Positions 1 to 8,705 of a stretch of DNA of 64,000 nt are shown here, in pieces. Every line of letters starts with the position of its first letter. Within the stretch, counting starts at the first letter, position 1. The DNA comes from Vulcanimicrobiota bacterium (GTDB lineage: Bacteria; Vulcanimicrobiota; Xenobia; Xenobiales; JADMJV01): the NCBI GenBank assembly GCA_017307785.1, contig JAFKGI010000010.1, positions 62,001-126,000 of the forward strand, written 5' to 3'. Below the pieces are notes generated by a model. It saw only the letters and a list, made by a program, of their open reading frames with translations. It searched no databases and had not been told where the DNA came from. Made by a program: the position numbers and the translations under genes.

Positions 1-1
1 A

Positions 2-1189
2 CGCTTTACTCGCTACCTGCACGAGCAGGACTTCGAGTGCCACGTCCTGTGCGCCGAACCGGTGCGAGCCGCCAGCGTTCCTCTCGATCCGGAACTGGTG
101 GAAGAAGTGCCGACTCATGTGCCGGTTCGCAGATTGCGCACCTTCGAACCAGAGTGCTTCATCAACAACTGGTCGCACCCGTGGGACAAAATCCGGCGCA
201 ATTTCCTGAAAATGTTCGCGGCCATGCTGATTCCCGATGACCAGGCGATGTGGATCGACCAGGCGGCGGCCGCCGCTGTCAAACTGGCCCGCGAGATCCG
301 AGCTGACGTGATCTTCGCCACCGGCCCGCCCTTCTCGACCCTGCTGGCCGGACAACGCGCCGCGGAAATCACCGGACTCCCCCTGGTGGTGGACTTTCGA
401 GACGACTGGACCCTGTTGCGACGGAACCTGAAGACCTTGCCGCCGGCTCGCCAGAAGCGGGAAGAGGAGCTGGAGCAACGCGTTCTGCGCACGGCCGCCG
501 GGGTGCTCACGGTGACCCCACCGCTGTGCGATGAGATGAAGGCCCGTTCGCCCTATCCCGAGCGCGTTCATATGCTGCCCAACGGGTTCGATCCAGAGCA
601 CTTCACCGACCTGGCCGGAGGAACCGGAGACGGCACCGTCTTCTCGGCCGGCAGCCTCTACGCCAAGCGCGAGCCGGAAGGCTTTTTCCGTGCCTGGGAG
701 CGCTTTCGCCAACAAGGGGGCGACTTGCGCTTTGAACTGGCGGGCCCGGTGGCCGACGATTGCCGGCATTACTTTCCTGAGGGTCGGCCGGACTGCCAGT
801 GGTTGGGCTTCCTGCCCCACCGTGAGGTGCGTCGTCGCCTGGTCACGGCCAGCTTGAACCTGGCCTGGCTGGACCCCTACCTTTCGGTGCAGTCCTACAC
901 CGGCAAGTTGTTGGAGTATCTGGGCGCGGGCCGGCCGGTGCTCATGCTGGGCGCTCCCGAGAGTGCGGCGGCGGACCTGCTGAACCGCTCGGGAGTAGGC
1001 TTCACCGTGCCGGTCGATGACGTGGACGGCATCGTGGCCGCTCTAGAAAAAATCGCCCGGGGCGACTGGCAGCCGCACCCGGACGATTCCGTGATCGCGC
1101 CTTTCAATGCGCGTCAGCAGGTAGCCGAACTGGCGGCCATCCTCAATGGAGCAATTTCTTCAGGTCCAAAATCTGGTCCACGGCCATAA
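2..1189 (+). CDS. Glycosyltransferase family 4 (5' end outside window)
   Basis: Partial gene: the reading frame is open from the first bases of the window (frame starting at base 2, beginning RFTRYLHEQDFECHVL, the usual first helix and strand of a GT-B fold), so the true start lies upstream. About 395 residues are visible. Family signs are the acceptor-domain stretch ATGPPFSTLLAGQ...DFRDDW, the domain-linker LPNGFDP, and the donor-binding GKLLEYLGAGRPVLML with the conserved Glu. It probably transfers a nucleotide-sugar-derived hexose to a surface polysaccharide or lipid on the cytoplasmic face of the membrane. Substrate cannot be told. Its last 47 bases overlap, tail to tail, the end of the metallohydrolase gene on the other strand. 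Confidence 0.85.
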   Translation, partial: RFTRYLHEQDFECHVLCAEPVRAASVPLDPELVEEVPTHVPVRRLRTFEPECFINNWSHPWDKIRRNFLKMFAAMLIPDDQAMWIDQAAAAAVKLAREIRADVIFATGPPFSTLLAGQRAAEITGLPLVVDFRDDWTLLRRNLKTLPPARQKREEELEQRVLRTAAGVLTVTPPLCDEMKARSPYPERVHMLPNGFDPEHFTDLAGGTGDGTVFSAGSLYAKREPEGFFRAWERFRQQGGDLRFELAGPVADDCRHYFPEGRPDCQWLGFLPHREVRRRLVTASLNLAWLDPYLSVQSYTGKLLEYLGAGRPVLMLGAPESAAADLLNRSGVGFTVPVDDVDGIVAALEKIARGDWQPHPDDSVIAPFNARQQVAELAAILNGAISSGPKSGPRP

Positions 1190-1832
1190 CCTCGACGCGA
1201 GCCAGCTTCTTTTCCTCGACCTGCTTTTTGAACTCCTGAGGGCTCTCGCTGAGCGGGGGCCAGGTCCCGTAGTGCACGGGAATGACCACTTCGGGACGGA
1301 TGAACTCGACGGCTTTGACGGCCTCGTAGATGTCCATGGTGAAGTGTCCGCCCATCGGCAACACGGCGATGGTGGGCTTGTAAAGCTCCGCGATCAGCTT
1401 CATGTCAGAGAAAACGCAGGTATCTCCGGCGTGATAGACCACATGCTCGCCAAAGTTCAGAATCACGCCGGCCGGCATGCCCATATACTGCCCGCCATAG
1501 GACGAGCTGTGGAAGGCCGGAACCAACTTGGACCAGCCCCAGGCGTGTTGGACGCGCCCACCCAGGCCGCAGGGAATGACGGTTCCGCCCAGTTTTTCCA
1601 ACTGGTTGGCCAGCTCGAAGCAGGCCACGATGGGAGCCTGATGATGCTTGGAAAGCTCCACCGCGTTGCCCACGTGGTCTTCGTGTCCGTGAGTGCAGAC
1701 GATGGTGGAAGGCTTCAGCTCGGGCGGGACCTTGCCGTAGAGCGGATTGTCGGTCAAGAACGGGTCCACCACGACGGTATGTTCGTCGGTGTGGAACGAG
1801 ATGGCCGAGTGGCCGTAATAGCGAATGTTCAA
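1143..1832 (-). CDS. UPF0173-type metallo-beta-lactamase-fold hydrolase
   Basis: 229-residue soluble metal-dependent hydrolase. The zinc signature HGHEDH sits near residue 50, with further ligand-type residues in HAGDT and VIPVHYGTW near the C-terminus. The length and the opening MNIRYYGHSAI match the UPF0173 (YtkL-like) family, whose physiological substrate is not established. The start is TTG at 1832 with an AGGAGG ribosome-binding site five bases upstream, overlapping the stop region of ispF. It is the third gene of a guaB-ispF operon, eight bases after ispF. Its 3' end overlaps the convergent glycosyltransferase. Confidence 0.88.
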   Translation of the reverse strand: MNIRYYGHSAISFHTDEHTVVVDPFLTDNPLYGKVPPELKPSTIVCTHGHEDHVGNAVELSKHHQAPIVACFELANQLEKLGGTVIPCGLGGRVQHAWGWSKLVPAFHSSSYGGQYMGMPAGVILNFGEHVVYHAGDTCVFSDMKLIAELYKPTIAVLPMGGHFTMDIYEAVKAVEFIRPEVVIPVHYGTWPPLSESPQEFKKQVEEKKLARVEVMAVDQILDLKKLLH

Positions 1833-1840
1833 AGGGCCTC

Positions 1841-2359
1841 CTAGATCTTCCGCGCCAGGGCGCTTGCAATAACCGCCACGCCTTCGCGTCGACCCACGAA
1901 TCCCATTTTCTCCATGGTGGTGGCCTTGAGAGCTACGTTCTCCAGAGGAAGCTCGAAGACTTGAGCCAGGTTGGCGCGCATGGCTTCCCGGTGCGGACCC
2001 ACTTTGGGAACCTCGGCCAGCACCATCACATCCATATTGATCAGTTCGTAGCCACGCTGCTTGAGCTCCCGCGTCACGGCACGAGCCAGTTCCAGGCTAT
2101 CGGCTCCGCGAAATTCCTCCGAGGTATTGGGGAAGAAGTGCCCGATGTCAGGCAGACCGGCGGCGCCCAGAGCCGCATCCATGGCCGCATGCACCACCAC
2201 GTCAGCGTCCGAATGTCCCGAAAGCCCGTGACTGTGGGGAATCTCAACCCCACCGAGGATGCATTTGCGCCCTTCCTCGAATTCGTGCACGTCAAAGCCC
2301 AGTCCGCTGCGGAACTGGGTCTCCTTGCGAATCAGCTGGCGAATTTCTTCTTCGGTCAT
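1841..2359 (-). CDS. ispF: 2-C-methyl-D-erythritol 2,4-cyclodiphosphate synthase
   Basis: 172 residues. IspF cyclises CDP-ME 2-phosphate to MEcPP with release of CMP in the MEP isoprenoid pathway. The metal triad is visible: Asp23 and His25 in GFDVHEF and His57 in HSDADVVVHAAMD, with the same spacing as E. coli Asp8/His10/His42. The C-terminal EKMGFVGRREGVAV is the usual CDP-binding end. About 15 residues precede the normal family N-terminus. The ATG at 2359 shares one base with the guaB stop (TAATG), so translation is probably coupled. An in-frame extension upstream is an antisense-type shadow inside guaB and was not used. Confidence 0.95.
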   Translation of the reverse strand: MTEEEIRQLIRKETQFRSGLGFDVHEFEEGRKCILGGVEIPHSHGLSGHSDADVVVHAAMDAALGAAGLPDIGHFFPNTSEEFRGADSLELARAVTRELKQRGYELINMDVMVLAEVPKVGPHREAMRANLAQVFELPLENVALKATTMEKMGFVGRREGVAVIASALARKI

Positions 2360-3801
2360 TAGATTTTGTCCACGTCGTGATGGCGGCTTTCGGCGATGCC
2401 GGCCCCGGTGATGCGCGCGAATTCGGCGTTCTCTTGCAGCTCTTTGAGGGTGCGGGCCCCGGAATAGGTCATACCCGAGCGCAGACCACCCACCAGCAAA
2501 TGCAGGATGTCCTTGACCGGCCCACGGTGAGGAACCACCGCCTCGACGCCCTCGGGAACCACTTTTTCCCACTCGGCGTCGGCCACCTGGCCTTGATCAA
2601 CTTCCTTGCGACCCACGTTGGCGGTCAGCGAAGCCATACCGCGCACGACTTTGAAGCGGCGCCCGTCGCGCACCACGGAAGCTCCCGGGGCCTCGTTGGT
2701 GCCGGCCAGCGAACTGCCCAGCATGGCGCAGTCGGCTCCGGCGGCAATTGCCTTGGTCAGGTCACCCGAAGTGCGCGTGCCGCCGTCGCTGACGATCGTG
2801 ACTCCGTGTTTGGCGGCGGCCGGGGCGCATTCCATGAGAGCGCTCAGCTGAGGATAGCCCGAGCCGGCCACCAGGCGGGTGGTGCAGATGCTGCCCGAGC
2901 CCACTCCCACCTTGATCGAATGGGCGCCGGCCTTGGCCAGGTCGGCCACGCCTTCGGGGGTGACCACGTTGCCGGCCATGATCTGCACGCCGGGAAAGCG
3001 TTCCGCCAGTTTGCGCACCATGTCGATGGCCAGATTGGAGTGGCCGTGAGCGATGTCCACCACCAGCAGGTCGCAACCGACGTGAAGCAGGCGCTCGGCG
3101 CGGTCCAGGTCGTCGTGGCGAACTCCCAGGGCGGCACCGACGCGCAGGCGGCCGCGACCGTCCTTAGAAGCGTGAGGATGCTGGCGGGCCTTGAGGATGT
3201 CGCGGGCCGTAATCAGACCGACCAACTTGCCATCCTCGTCCAGCAGGGGCAGTTTCTCGATGCGATGCTGATGCAGCAGCTTGCGAGCCTCATCGCGGCT
3301 GATGCCCGGCTTACCGGTCACCATTCGTTCCAGCGGAGTCATCAAGCTGGCCACAGTGCCGGAAAGATCGTCGGCCAGGTCCAGATCGCGATGGGTCAAG
3401 ATGCCCGCCAGTTTGCCGACCCCATCGACCACCACCAGACCGCTGGTTTCGCGCTCGCGCATCTGGTCGATGGCTTCCTTTAGAGGCGTCTCAGGCAGGG
3501 ACGTGACCGGGTCATCCACCCGAAAGCTCTCGGCGCGTTTGACGCGGGACACCTCGGCCACCTGACGGTCGATGGTCAGGAAGCGATGGATGATGCCAAT
3601 ACCGCCGGCCCGGGCCATCTCCACCGCCATGGCCGCTTCCGTGACGGTGTCCATGTTGGACGAGATGATGGGAATGTTCAGTTGAATCTCGGGAGTGATC
3701 TGGGTGGCCGTGGTCACCGCCCCACGACTGTTGATTTCTGAATAGTTCGGAACCAACAGAACGTCGTCGAAAGTCAAAGCCGTATGCTCACGCAGTTTCA
3801 T
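2359..3801 (-). CDS. guaB: IMP dehydrogenase / GMP reductase family protein with CBS pair
   Basis: 480-residue TIM-barrel purine enzyme. It has [10 protein letters not shown] at the N-terminus, two CBS domains at about residues 95-205, the catalytic-loop Cys in [11 protein letters not shown] and the phosphate site [10 protein letters not shown]. The usual role is IMP to XMP with NAD+, the committed step to GMP. One caution: after the barrel the sequence reads [16 protein letters not shown] and goes on to [15 protein letters not shown] without the RYF stretch that carries the Arg-Tyr general base of IMP dehydrogenases. A GMP-reductase-like (GuaB1-type) activity is therefore possible. First gene of an operon with ispF. 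An AAGGAA ribosome-binding site and a -35/-10 pair lie upstream. Confidence 0.85.
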   Translation of the reverse strand: MKLREHTALTFDDVLLVPNYSEINSRGAVTTATQITPEIQLNIPIISSNMDTVTEAAMAVEMARAGGIGIIHRFLTIDRQVAEVSRVKRAESFRVDDPVTSLPETPLKEAIDQMRERETSGLVVVDGVGKLAGILTHRDLDLADDLSGTVASLMTPLERMVTGKPGISRDEARKLLHQHRIEKLPLLDEDGKLVGLITARDILKARQHPHASKDGRGRLRVGAALGVRHDDLDRAERLLHVGCDLLVVDIAHGHSNLAIDMVRKLAERFPGVQIMAGNVVTPEGVADLAKAGAHSIKVGVGSGSICTTRLVAGSGYPQLSALMECAPAAAKHGVTIVSDGGTRTSGDLTKAIAAGADCAMLGSSLAGTNEAPGASVVRDGRRFKVVRGMASLTANVGRKEVDQGQVADAEWEKVVPEGVEAVVPHRGPVKDILHLLVGGLRSGMTYSGARTLKELQENAEFARITGAGIAESRHHDVDKI

Positions 3802-3835
3802 CAGATCAATTCCTTAGCTGTAATAGGCGGCTCAT

Positions 3836-3863
3836 ACTATATGAAGTTATGCGTTCTGAGCAA
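3836..3863 (-). promoter_or_regulatory. Predicted sigma-70 promoter of guaB operon
   Basis: On the minus strand, TTGCTC (3863-3858) and TATAGT (3841-3836) are separated by 16 bases and lie about 35 bases upstream of the guaB ATG. Matches are 4 of 6 and 5 of 6. The prediction is by eye. Confidence 0.5.
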
Positions 3864-3871
3864 GCTTCGTA

Positions 3872-3959
3872 GGGGAGAGGGGAAGATTTTGGAGAGAAGG
3901 AGAGGCACGATCGTATGCGTGAGTTTCTCCTTCTCCCCCACATTCTCTCCCTCTCCCCC
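3872..3959. repeat. Purine/pyrimidine-rich inverted repeat
   Basis: A GA-rich arm (3872-3904, GGGGAGAGGGGAAGATTTTG and on) is followed after about 20 bases by a CT-rich arm (3925-3959). The right arm read on the other strand closely resembles the left one, so the RNA could fold into a long imperfect hairpin. A related GA-rich tract occurs at 30544-30591. It may act as an intergenic terminator or be an interspersed repeat family. Confidence 0.55.
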
Positions 3960-4016
3960 GAAGGGCTGGTTGCTCAGGGGGCGAATCGGCCCGCAGTACT
4001 TAGGAGAACGATCCCG

Positions 4017-5438
4017 TTGAACACTTATGCAATCAAGAAATGGCTGGTGGCTGCTTGCGTGACGGCCACGGCCTGGGCGGCACCGCTCGACAATGGTGTG
4101 CAGGGAGCTTGGGTTTCTCCGGACTGGTTCTTGCCGGGCACGCGCAAATACAATGAGGAAGAAGTGCGCGTTCGCAGCCGCAAGATCCTCAGGCAATTGG
4201 CCGAGAACGGCTTCAACACGGTCTTCCTGGAAACGATGCTGCGCGGCTACTGCATCGCGCCGTCCATCAAGGATGCTCGCATCACCGCCGACATGCCTGT
4301 CTATCCACATTTGCGCTGGAACTACCGCAGCGACGGCATCAAGGTCTACGATACCTTGCAGATCTTTATCGACGAAGCCCGCGAGCAGGGCATTGAAGTG
4401 CACGCCTGGACGCACATGTTCTACTGGAAGATGGACAATCCGGGCGCCAATCTGGCCTGGCACGCCGCTCCCAGCATGTGGAGCAACATGATGGTCAAGT
4501 ATCTGCGCACCCAGGCCGACAAACTGGCCACTCAGCCGCAGGCGGCCCCCGAGACGGTGCGCTTGATGCGCGACGCCGCCAATCTGCTGACGAAGACCAC
4601 CGAAGCCAAGGATCTCGACGAACTGCTGGGACGCAATCACTTCCCGATGGAAGGCCGCCCCCTGGGAACCCTCCTGCGCACCGCCATGCGGGCCGGCGCC
4701 GACAAGCCTGACTTTATCCTGATGGGCAACGAGGAAGACCCTTTTCCCGCTCCTCGCGGCAAAGTGCTGCGCCCGATTTATATGAATCCCGGCTCGGCCG
4801 AGGTGCGAGCCACCCTGGTCAAATCCGTGCGCAACATCGTGGACAATCATCCAGGACTGGCGGGCGTGCACCTCGACCACATCCGCTATCCGGTGGACGG
4901 ACAGGGCTTGCCGGAAGAACTGGAAGTGCAGGACGGCACCTACAACTACTACAGTCAGGCCAGCGAAACCGAGATGGCTCGCTACCAGGCGGTCCACAAA
5001 GAACTGGCCCAGCGCCGCGAGAACCTGCGCATGCTGGTAGACGAGATGCGCGGCGTGATGGGAACCCACCGCAGCCTGTCTTCGGCCGTGCTGCCCGTCT
5101 ATTACCGAGAACGCGACAACGGCCGCTATCGCCTGGGCGGCTATGACTTCGCCTCGCAGGATTGGGTGGGCTGGAAAGTCGATTTCGTGGTGCCCATGCT
5201 CTATGAGATGAACCCCTATTTCATCCGCAGCTTGCTGAATTTATTTCAGGAGGAAGAACTTAAGCGCCTCGGCCAGAATAACAAGATCGCCGTCTATCCC
5301 GGGGTCAGCCAGACGCGCACGGCGCGCACCGCGCTTCCCGAGATCGCCGGTTGGGTCTTTTTTGACTTAAGCTTGTCGCGAGACGTAAAGTTAGAAAAAA
5401 AGGAAGTAACCGAGGACCTCAACTTTGGCGCCCAGTGA
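4017..5438 (+). CDS. Secreted GHL10/DUF187-type glycoside hydrolase-like protein
   Basis: 473 residues from TTG 4017, chosen because an AGGAGA ribosome-binding site sits nine bases upstream and the protein then opens with a signal peptide (KKWLVAACVTATAWA, cut near AAP). The family signs are GVQGAWVSPDWF at the start of the barrel, ENGFNTVFLE, a long GIEVHAWTHMFYW strand and GVHLDHIRYP. All are typical of glycosyl-hydrolase-like family 10 (YddW/YngK type), which acts on surface or cell-wall glycans; the substrate is not known here. It overlaps the following Nudix gene by 14 bases. Confidence 0.8.
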   Translation: MNTYAIKKWLVAACVTATAWAAPLDNGVQGAWVSPDWFLPGTRKYNEEEVRVRSRKILRQLAENGFNTVFLETMLRGYCIAPSIKDARITADMPVYPHLRWNYRSDGIKVYDTLQIFIDEAREQGIEVHAWTHMFYWKMDNPGANLAWHAAPSMWSNMMVKYLRTQADKLATQPQAAPETVRLMRDAANLLTKTTEAKDLDELLGRNHFPMEGRPLGTLLRTAMRAGADKPDFILMGNEEDPFPAPRGKVLRPIYMNPGSAEVRATLVKSVRNIVDNHPGLAGVHLDHIRYPVDGQGLPEELEVQDGTYNYYSQASETEMARYQAVHKELAQRRENLRMLVDEMRGVMGTHRSLSSAVLPVYYRERDNGRYRLGGYDFASQDWVGWKVDFVVPMLYEMNPYFIRSLLNLFQEEELKRLGQNNKIAVYPGVSQTRTARTALPEIAGWVFFDLSLSRDVKLEKKEVTEDLNFGAQ

Positions 5439-5892
5439 GTCTTTTCGCTTTGGCAACCAACCCATCGGCCCTGTTACCGAAGCGGAGCAGCATTCGGCCG
5501 GGGGTGTGGTGTACAAACGCGAAGGCCACCGGCTGAAGATTTGCCTGGTCAGTAAAAAGAACGGGCGTATCTGGGCTCTACCTAAAGGTCGCCTGGATCC
5601 CGGCGAGACCACCGAGCAGACGGCCTATCGAGAAATCCTGGAAGAGACCGGTCACATCTCCAACGTGGGAGCCATGATCGACGAGATCCACTACTACTTC
5701 TTCCTCAACGAAAACCAGACTTACTATCACAAGACGGTCACCTTTTACGTCATGCGCGTGACCACCGAAAACGCCCAGCAGCGCGACCAGGAAGCCGATG
5801 AAGTCGCCTGGTTCGACTTTCCCGAAGCGCTGCGTAAGCTCTCTTATTTGAACGAGAAGAAGATTCTGAAGAAAGCTCAGAAGATGGTCTAG
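5425..5892 (+). CDS. Nudix hydrolase
   Basis: 155 residues from a TTG at 5425, with GAGG upstream. A perfect Nudix box is visible: GRLDPGE, then seven residues, then REILEETG. The enzyme hydrolyses a nucleoside diphosphate linked to another moiety, using Mg2+ held by the REUXEE glutamates. LPKGRLDPGE resembles the Ap4A hydrolase/MutT-like subgroup, but substrate cannot be inferred safely. No signal peptide, so cytoplasmic. It overlaps the secreted hydrolase gene and is four bases from the GNAT gene, so these form an operon. Confidence 0.9.
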   Translation: MAPSESFRFGNQPIGPVTEAEQHSAGGVVYKREGHRLKICLVSKKNGRIWALPKGRLDPGETTEQTAYREILEETGHISNVGAMIDEIHYYFFLNENQTYYHKTVTFYVMRVTTENAQQRDQEADEVAWFDFPEALRKLSYLNEKKILKKAQKMV

Positions 5893-5896
5893 GACC

Positions 5897-6403
5897 TTGT
5901 ACAGGCTGGACAAAATTACGCTGGCCCCGTTCACCTGGGAGCAGGCTCAGGTTTACCTGGACTGGGTCAATCAAGAAGAAATCGCCCACTGGCTGACGCG
6001 CGTTTTACCGGTCAGCCCCCTTGAGCATCAGCGCTGGTATGAGAGCCTGGTGCAACGCCAGGACGCCGTCGTCTTTTCGGTGCTGGACAGCGAAAGCGGG
6101 GATTATCTGGGCAACGTCTGGTTGTGGGGCGTCCACTCCGTGCATCGCAGCGCCGAATTGCGCATCTTGCTGGGCCCTCACGCCAAGGGCAAGGGTCACG
6201 GCACGGCCGCTTGCCAGGCTCTGCTGCGCTTCGCCTTCCGCGACCTCAATCTACACAAAGTCTTCCTTTACGTTCTGAACCACAACAAGGCGGCGGTGAG
6301 AACCTTTGAAAAAGCCGGCTTCGTCAGCGAGGGCGTGCTCAAGGACGAGTTCTTCGTGGCCGGCAAATACGAAGACGCGTTGCGCATGGCCGCCTTCCCC
6401 TGA
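5897..6403 (+). CDS. GNAT-family N-acetyltransferase (RimJ/RimL-like)
   Basis: 168 residues from TTG 5897. The acetyl-CoA pyrophosphate loop is GPHAKGKGHGTAACQALLRFAF, followed by LHKVFLYVLNHNKAAVRTFEKAGFVSEG, the standard C-terminal half of GNAT enzymes that acetylate protein N-termini, antibiotics or amino-sugars. PseH-like sugar acetyltransferases share this layout, so a surface-sugar role is possible. The last 136 bases overlap the end of the convergent C39-like gene on the other strand. Confidence 0.85.
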   Translation: MYRLDKITLAPFTWEQAQVYLDWVNQEEIAHWLTRVLPVSPLEHQRWYESLVQRQDAVVFSVLDSESGDYLGNVWLWGVHSVHRSAELRILLGPHAKGKGHGTAACQALLRFAFRDLNLHKVFLYVLNHNKAAVRTFEKAGFVSEGVLKDEFFVAGKYEDALRMAAFP

Positions 6404-7380
6404 GGTTCTTTCCAAAAACAAGCCCCAAGATCGAAGAACTTCTTCATTTCGTCCGCCCTCATCTTGCTTCCCGGTAGCCTGTAGAACCCACCAGGGTCGT
6501 TCACGATGTAGGAATCTCCCTCGCGGGCTACCACCAGGAGAGCGTGGCCGCCACCGGCATAGACTCCCTGCTTGCCGATCCTGTGGATATTGCCCGCCAG
6601 GGCTACCAGTCGGCCTTTCCGCAATTCCCAATCCATCTGGTCCTGGTCATCCACCCAACGCGACTGCAAACCGAGCATGGCACCGACCCGCCGCATCTCG
6701 CCGAAGTTGGTGCCGGAATCCTCGTCGAGACTGTTGCCGGTCATCTGCTCCCGGCACCACAGAATGAGGCCCTGTGGATTGTTGCGCTGAATCGAGGGCG
6801 GCAGGGACTGGTAAGCCAGAGCGACCATGGCCAGGGTGGTCGGTCCGCAGTTGGCGGTGACGGCCTTGGCGTCCTGATTGAATCCCGATTTGTATTGGGT
6901 GAGAAAGAACTTTTTGGGGTCGCGGGCGGGCGGAGGAAGCGGGACCTGTTTGACCGACTCCAGGTTTTGCTCGTGAGGGGGAACGTAACGCGGCTTGGGA
7001 CGCGGAGGCCGGATGACGGCCAGGCTGCCGTCCTCGGAACGGGTCACGTTGGCCCCCACGCCTCGGCAAAACCCCTCGGCCGAGATGAAATACTCTCTGG
7101 TCTCGGCAACCATGACGGAGGGGATGACCGTCTCGCCAACCTTCACTTGATTGAACTCGAGATTCGGCAATTCATCGGGAGGCTGATAGCCGGCCCAGTA
7201 ACCGTGCTTGCTCTTCACCACCTTCATGTCCATGGTGTAGGCCAGATCCTTGAGACTGACATACATCTCGTTTTTGCCCGCCAGCAGAATGCGACCGACA
7301 TAGGGCAGGTGACTGATGGTGAGTTCTTGAGACCATCCAACCGCAGCCAGGAGTGACCAGAGAAACAGGGTCTTTTTCAT
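6268..7380 (-). CDS. Secreted C39-like cysteine peptidase with N-terminal copper-amine-oxidase-N-like domain
   Basis: 370 residues. A signal peptide (MKKTLFLWSLLAAVGWSQ) is followed by a domain at about 20-125 resembling the copper amine oxidase N-terminal type (VSLKDLAYTMDMKVVKSKHG), a Pro-rich linker, and a papain-like C39_2 domain. Catalytic candidates are Cys178 (TANCGPTT), His279 (GGGHALLVV) and Asn294/Asp295 (VNDPGG). It probably acts outside the cytoplasmic membrane on peptides or cell wall. The last 45 or so residues run antisense through the GNAT gene and look non-homologous, suggesting that an original stop near residue 325 was lost. Confidence 0.8.
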   Translation of the reverse strand: MKKTLFLWSLLAAVGWSQELTISHLPYVGRILLAGKNEMYVSLKDLAYTMDMKVVKSKHGYWAGYQPPDELPNLEFNQVKVGETVIPSVMVAETREYFISAEGFCRGVGANVTRSEDGSLAVIRPPRPKPRYVPPHEQNLESVKQVPLPPPARDPKKFFLTQYKSGFNQDAKAVTANCGPTTLAMVALAYQSLPPSIQRNNPQGLILWCREQMTGNSLDEDSGTNFGEMRRVGAMLGLQSRWVDDQDQMDWELRKGRLVALAGNIHRIGKQGVYAGGGHALLVVAREGDSYIVNDPGGFYRLPGSKMRADEMKKFFDLGACFWKEPQGKAAMRNASSYLPATKNSSLSTPSLTKPAFSKVLTAALLWFRT

Positions 7381-7452
7381 TCCTCAAACTACTCAAGCAG
7401 CCGGAGAAAGCCTGCCGACAGGGACAAAGCCAACACTTGCGAACAAGCGCAC

Positions 7453-8622
7453 ATGGATAAGGAGTGGCTGAGCCCGGGAACGGTTCTGGACCAGGGCCGT
7501 TTCGAGGTGATTCGAGCCATTAAGGCCGGCGGTATGGGCGCGGTCTACGAAGTGGTGGACCATCGCCTGGGCGGCAAGCCCTACGCGCTTAAGGAGATGA
7601 TCAATCCGGGCGTGGACATGGAAGGCCAGCGCAACGCTCGCGAGCGCTTCATCAGCGAAATTCAGGTCATGATGACCCTGAAGCACCCCAACATTCCTCG
7701 CGTCACCACTCAGTTTTTACACGGAAAGTCTTTTTACTTCGTGATGGACCTGGTGCGCGGCATCGACCTTTCGCAAAAACTTAAGCGCGATGGCGACCCG
7801 GGCTTACCCGCGGGCCAGGTGGTGGGCTGGGCCCTGCAAATCCTCAGCGCCCTGGAACACCTGCATAAACGCCCCCAACCGGTCGTGCACCGCGACATCA
7901 AACCGTCCAACATCCTGCTCGACGAAGATACCGGACGCATCGCCCTCATCGACTTCGGCATCTCTGCCGCCAGCAATCCCGGCGACGGATTGTGGATCGG
8001 CACGCCCGGCTACGCTCCCCCCGAACAGCAATGGGGCAAGCCCGAGCCCAAGTCCGACCTTTACGCACTGGGCGCCACCATGCACTATCTTCTGTCCGGC
8101 ATCAAGCCCACCAACGACTTTGAATTCGAAGAACTCAAGGTCGACGCTCAGCTCAACAAAGCCATCAAGGCCGCCCTGATGAACTGGCCCGACGAGCGCG
8201 TGGCCAGTGCCGAAGCCATGGCCGAATCGCTGCGCAACTTGAAGAACATCCAGGTCGACTTGCCTTCGATGGGAGATCAGGACTTCAACGGCGCCGTGGA
8301 CGCCTATAAGAATGAAGTGCTGGACCCGTCCCTCAAGGAGTTGATCTCGCGTTACGGCAACGAGTGCCATACTCGGTTTTTGCCGCAGAACCTCGACTAC
8401 ATGCAGTTCGTACTGGCCAGCCCCACTCCATTCGAGCTCCAAATCACCAAAGACGAGAATCGCAGCGTGGTCGCCTTTCGCGAAAAGCAGGGCATCCTCG
8501 ACGCTCGACTCATCGGCGAAGTGGACCCCCAGTCCAGCGACCGGGCCCAGAAGACCCAGGAGATTTTGACCCAATACATTCAGGACTACGAAGAGTCCAA
8601 AGGTTGGGGAGTCGCGTTTTGA
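7453..8622 (+). CDS. Hanks-type serine/threonine protein kinase
   Basis: 389 residues. The kinase domain (about 15-270) is complete: glycine loop AGGMGAVYE, Lys47 in YALKEM, HRDIKPSN at 146-153, DFG at 167-169 and the activation segment GTPGYAPPEQ. The C-terminal 120 residues are an unrecognised globular extension with no transmembrane helix, unlike PASTA-type kinases, so it is likely cytoplasmic. The ATG at 7453 lies 72 bases from the divergent C39-like gene. Substrates are unknown. A neighbouring degenerate GGDEF gene follows, hinting at a signalling role. Confidence 0.92.
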   Translation: MDKEWLSPGTVLDQGRFEVIRAIKAGGMGAVYEVVDHRLGGKPYALKEMINPGVDMEGQRNARERFISEIQVMMTLKHPNIPRVTTQFLHGKSFYFVMDLVRGIDLSQKLKRDGDPGLPAGQVVGWALQILSALEHLHKRPQPVVHRDIKPSNILLDEDTGRIALIDFGISAASNPGDGLWIGTPGYAPPEQQWGKPEPKSDLYALGATMHYLLSGIKPTNDFEFEELKVDAQLNKAIKAALMNWPDERVASAEAMAESLRNLKNIQVDLPSMGDQDFNGAVDAYKNEVLDPSLKELISRYGNECHTRFLPQNLDYMQFVLASPTPFELQITKDENRSVVAFREKQGILDARLIGEVDPQSSDRAQKTQEILTQYIQDYEESKGWGVAF

Positions 8623-8705
8623 AGATTTTTCAGGCACGTAAGTAGGGTACAGTCGGCGCCCATCCAAAATCACAGGGCTGCCGTAGACACGGTTCAGGAG
8701 GCAGG

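Noticed and set aside
2360..2572. 71-codon upstream extension of ispF
   Set aside because: It is an out-of-frame reading of guaB; the ATG at 2359 in the TAATG overlap fits the family N-terminus.
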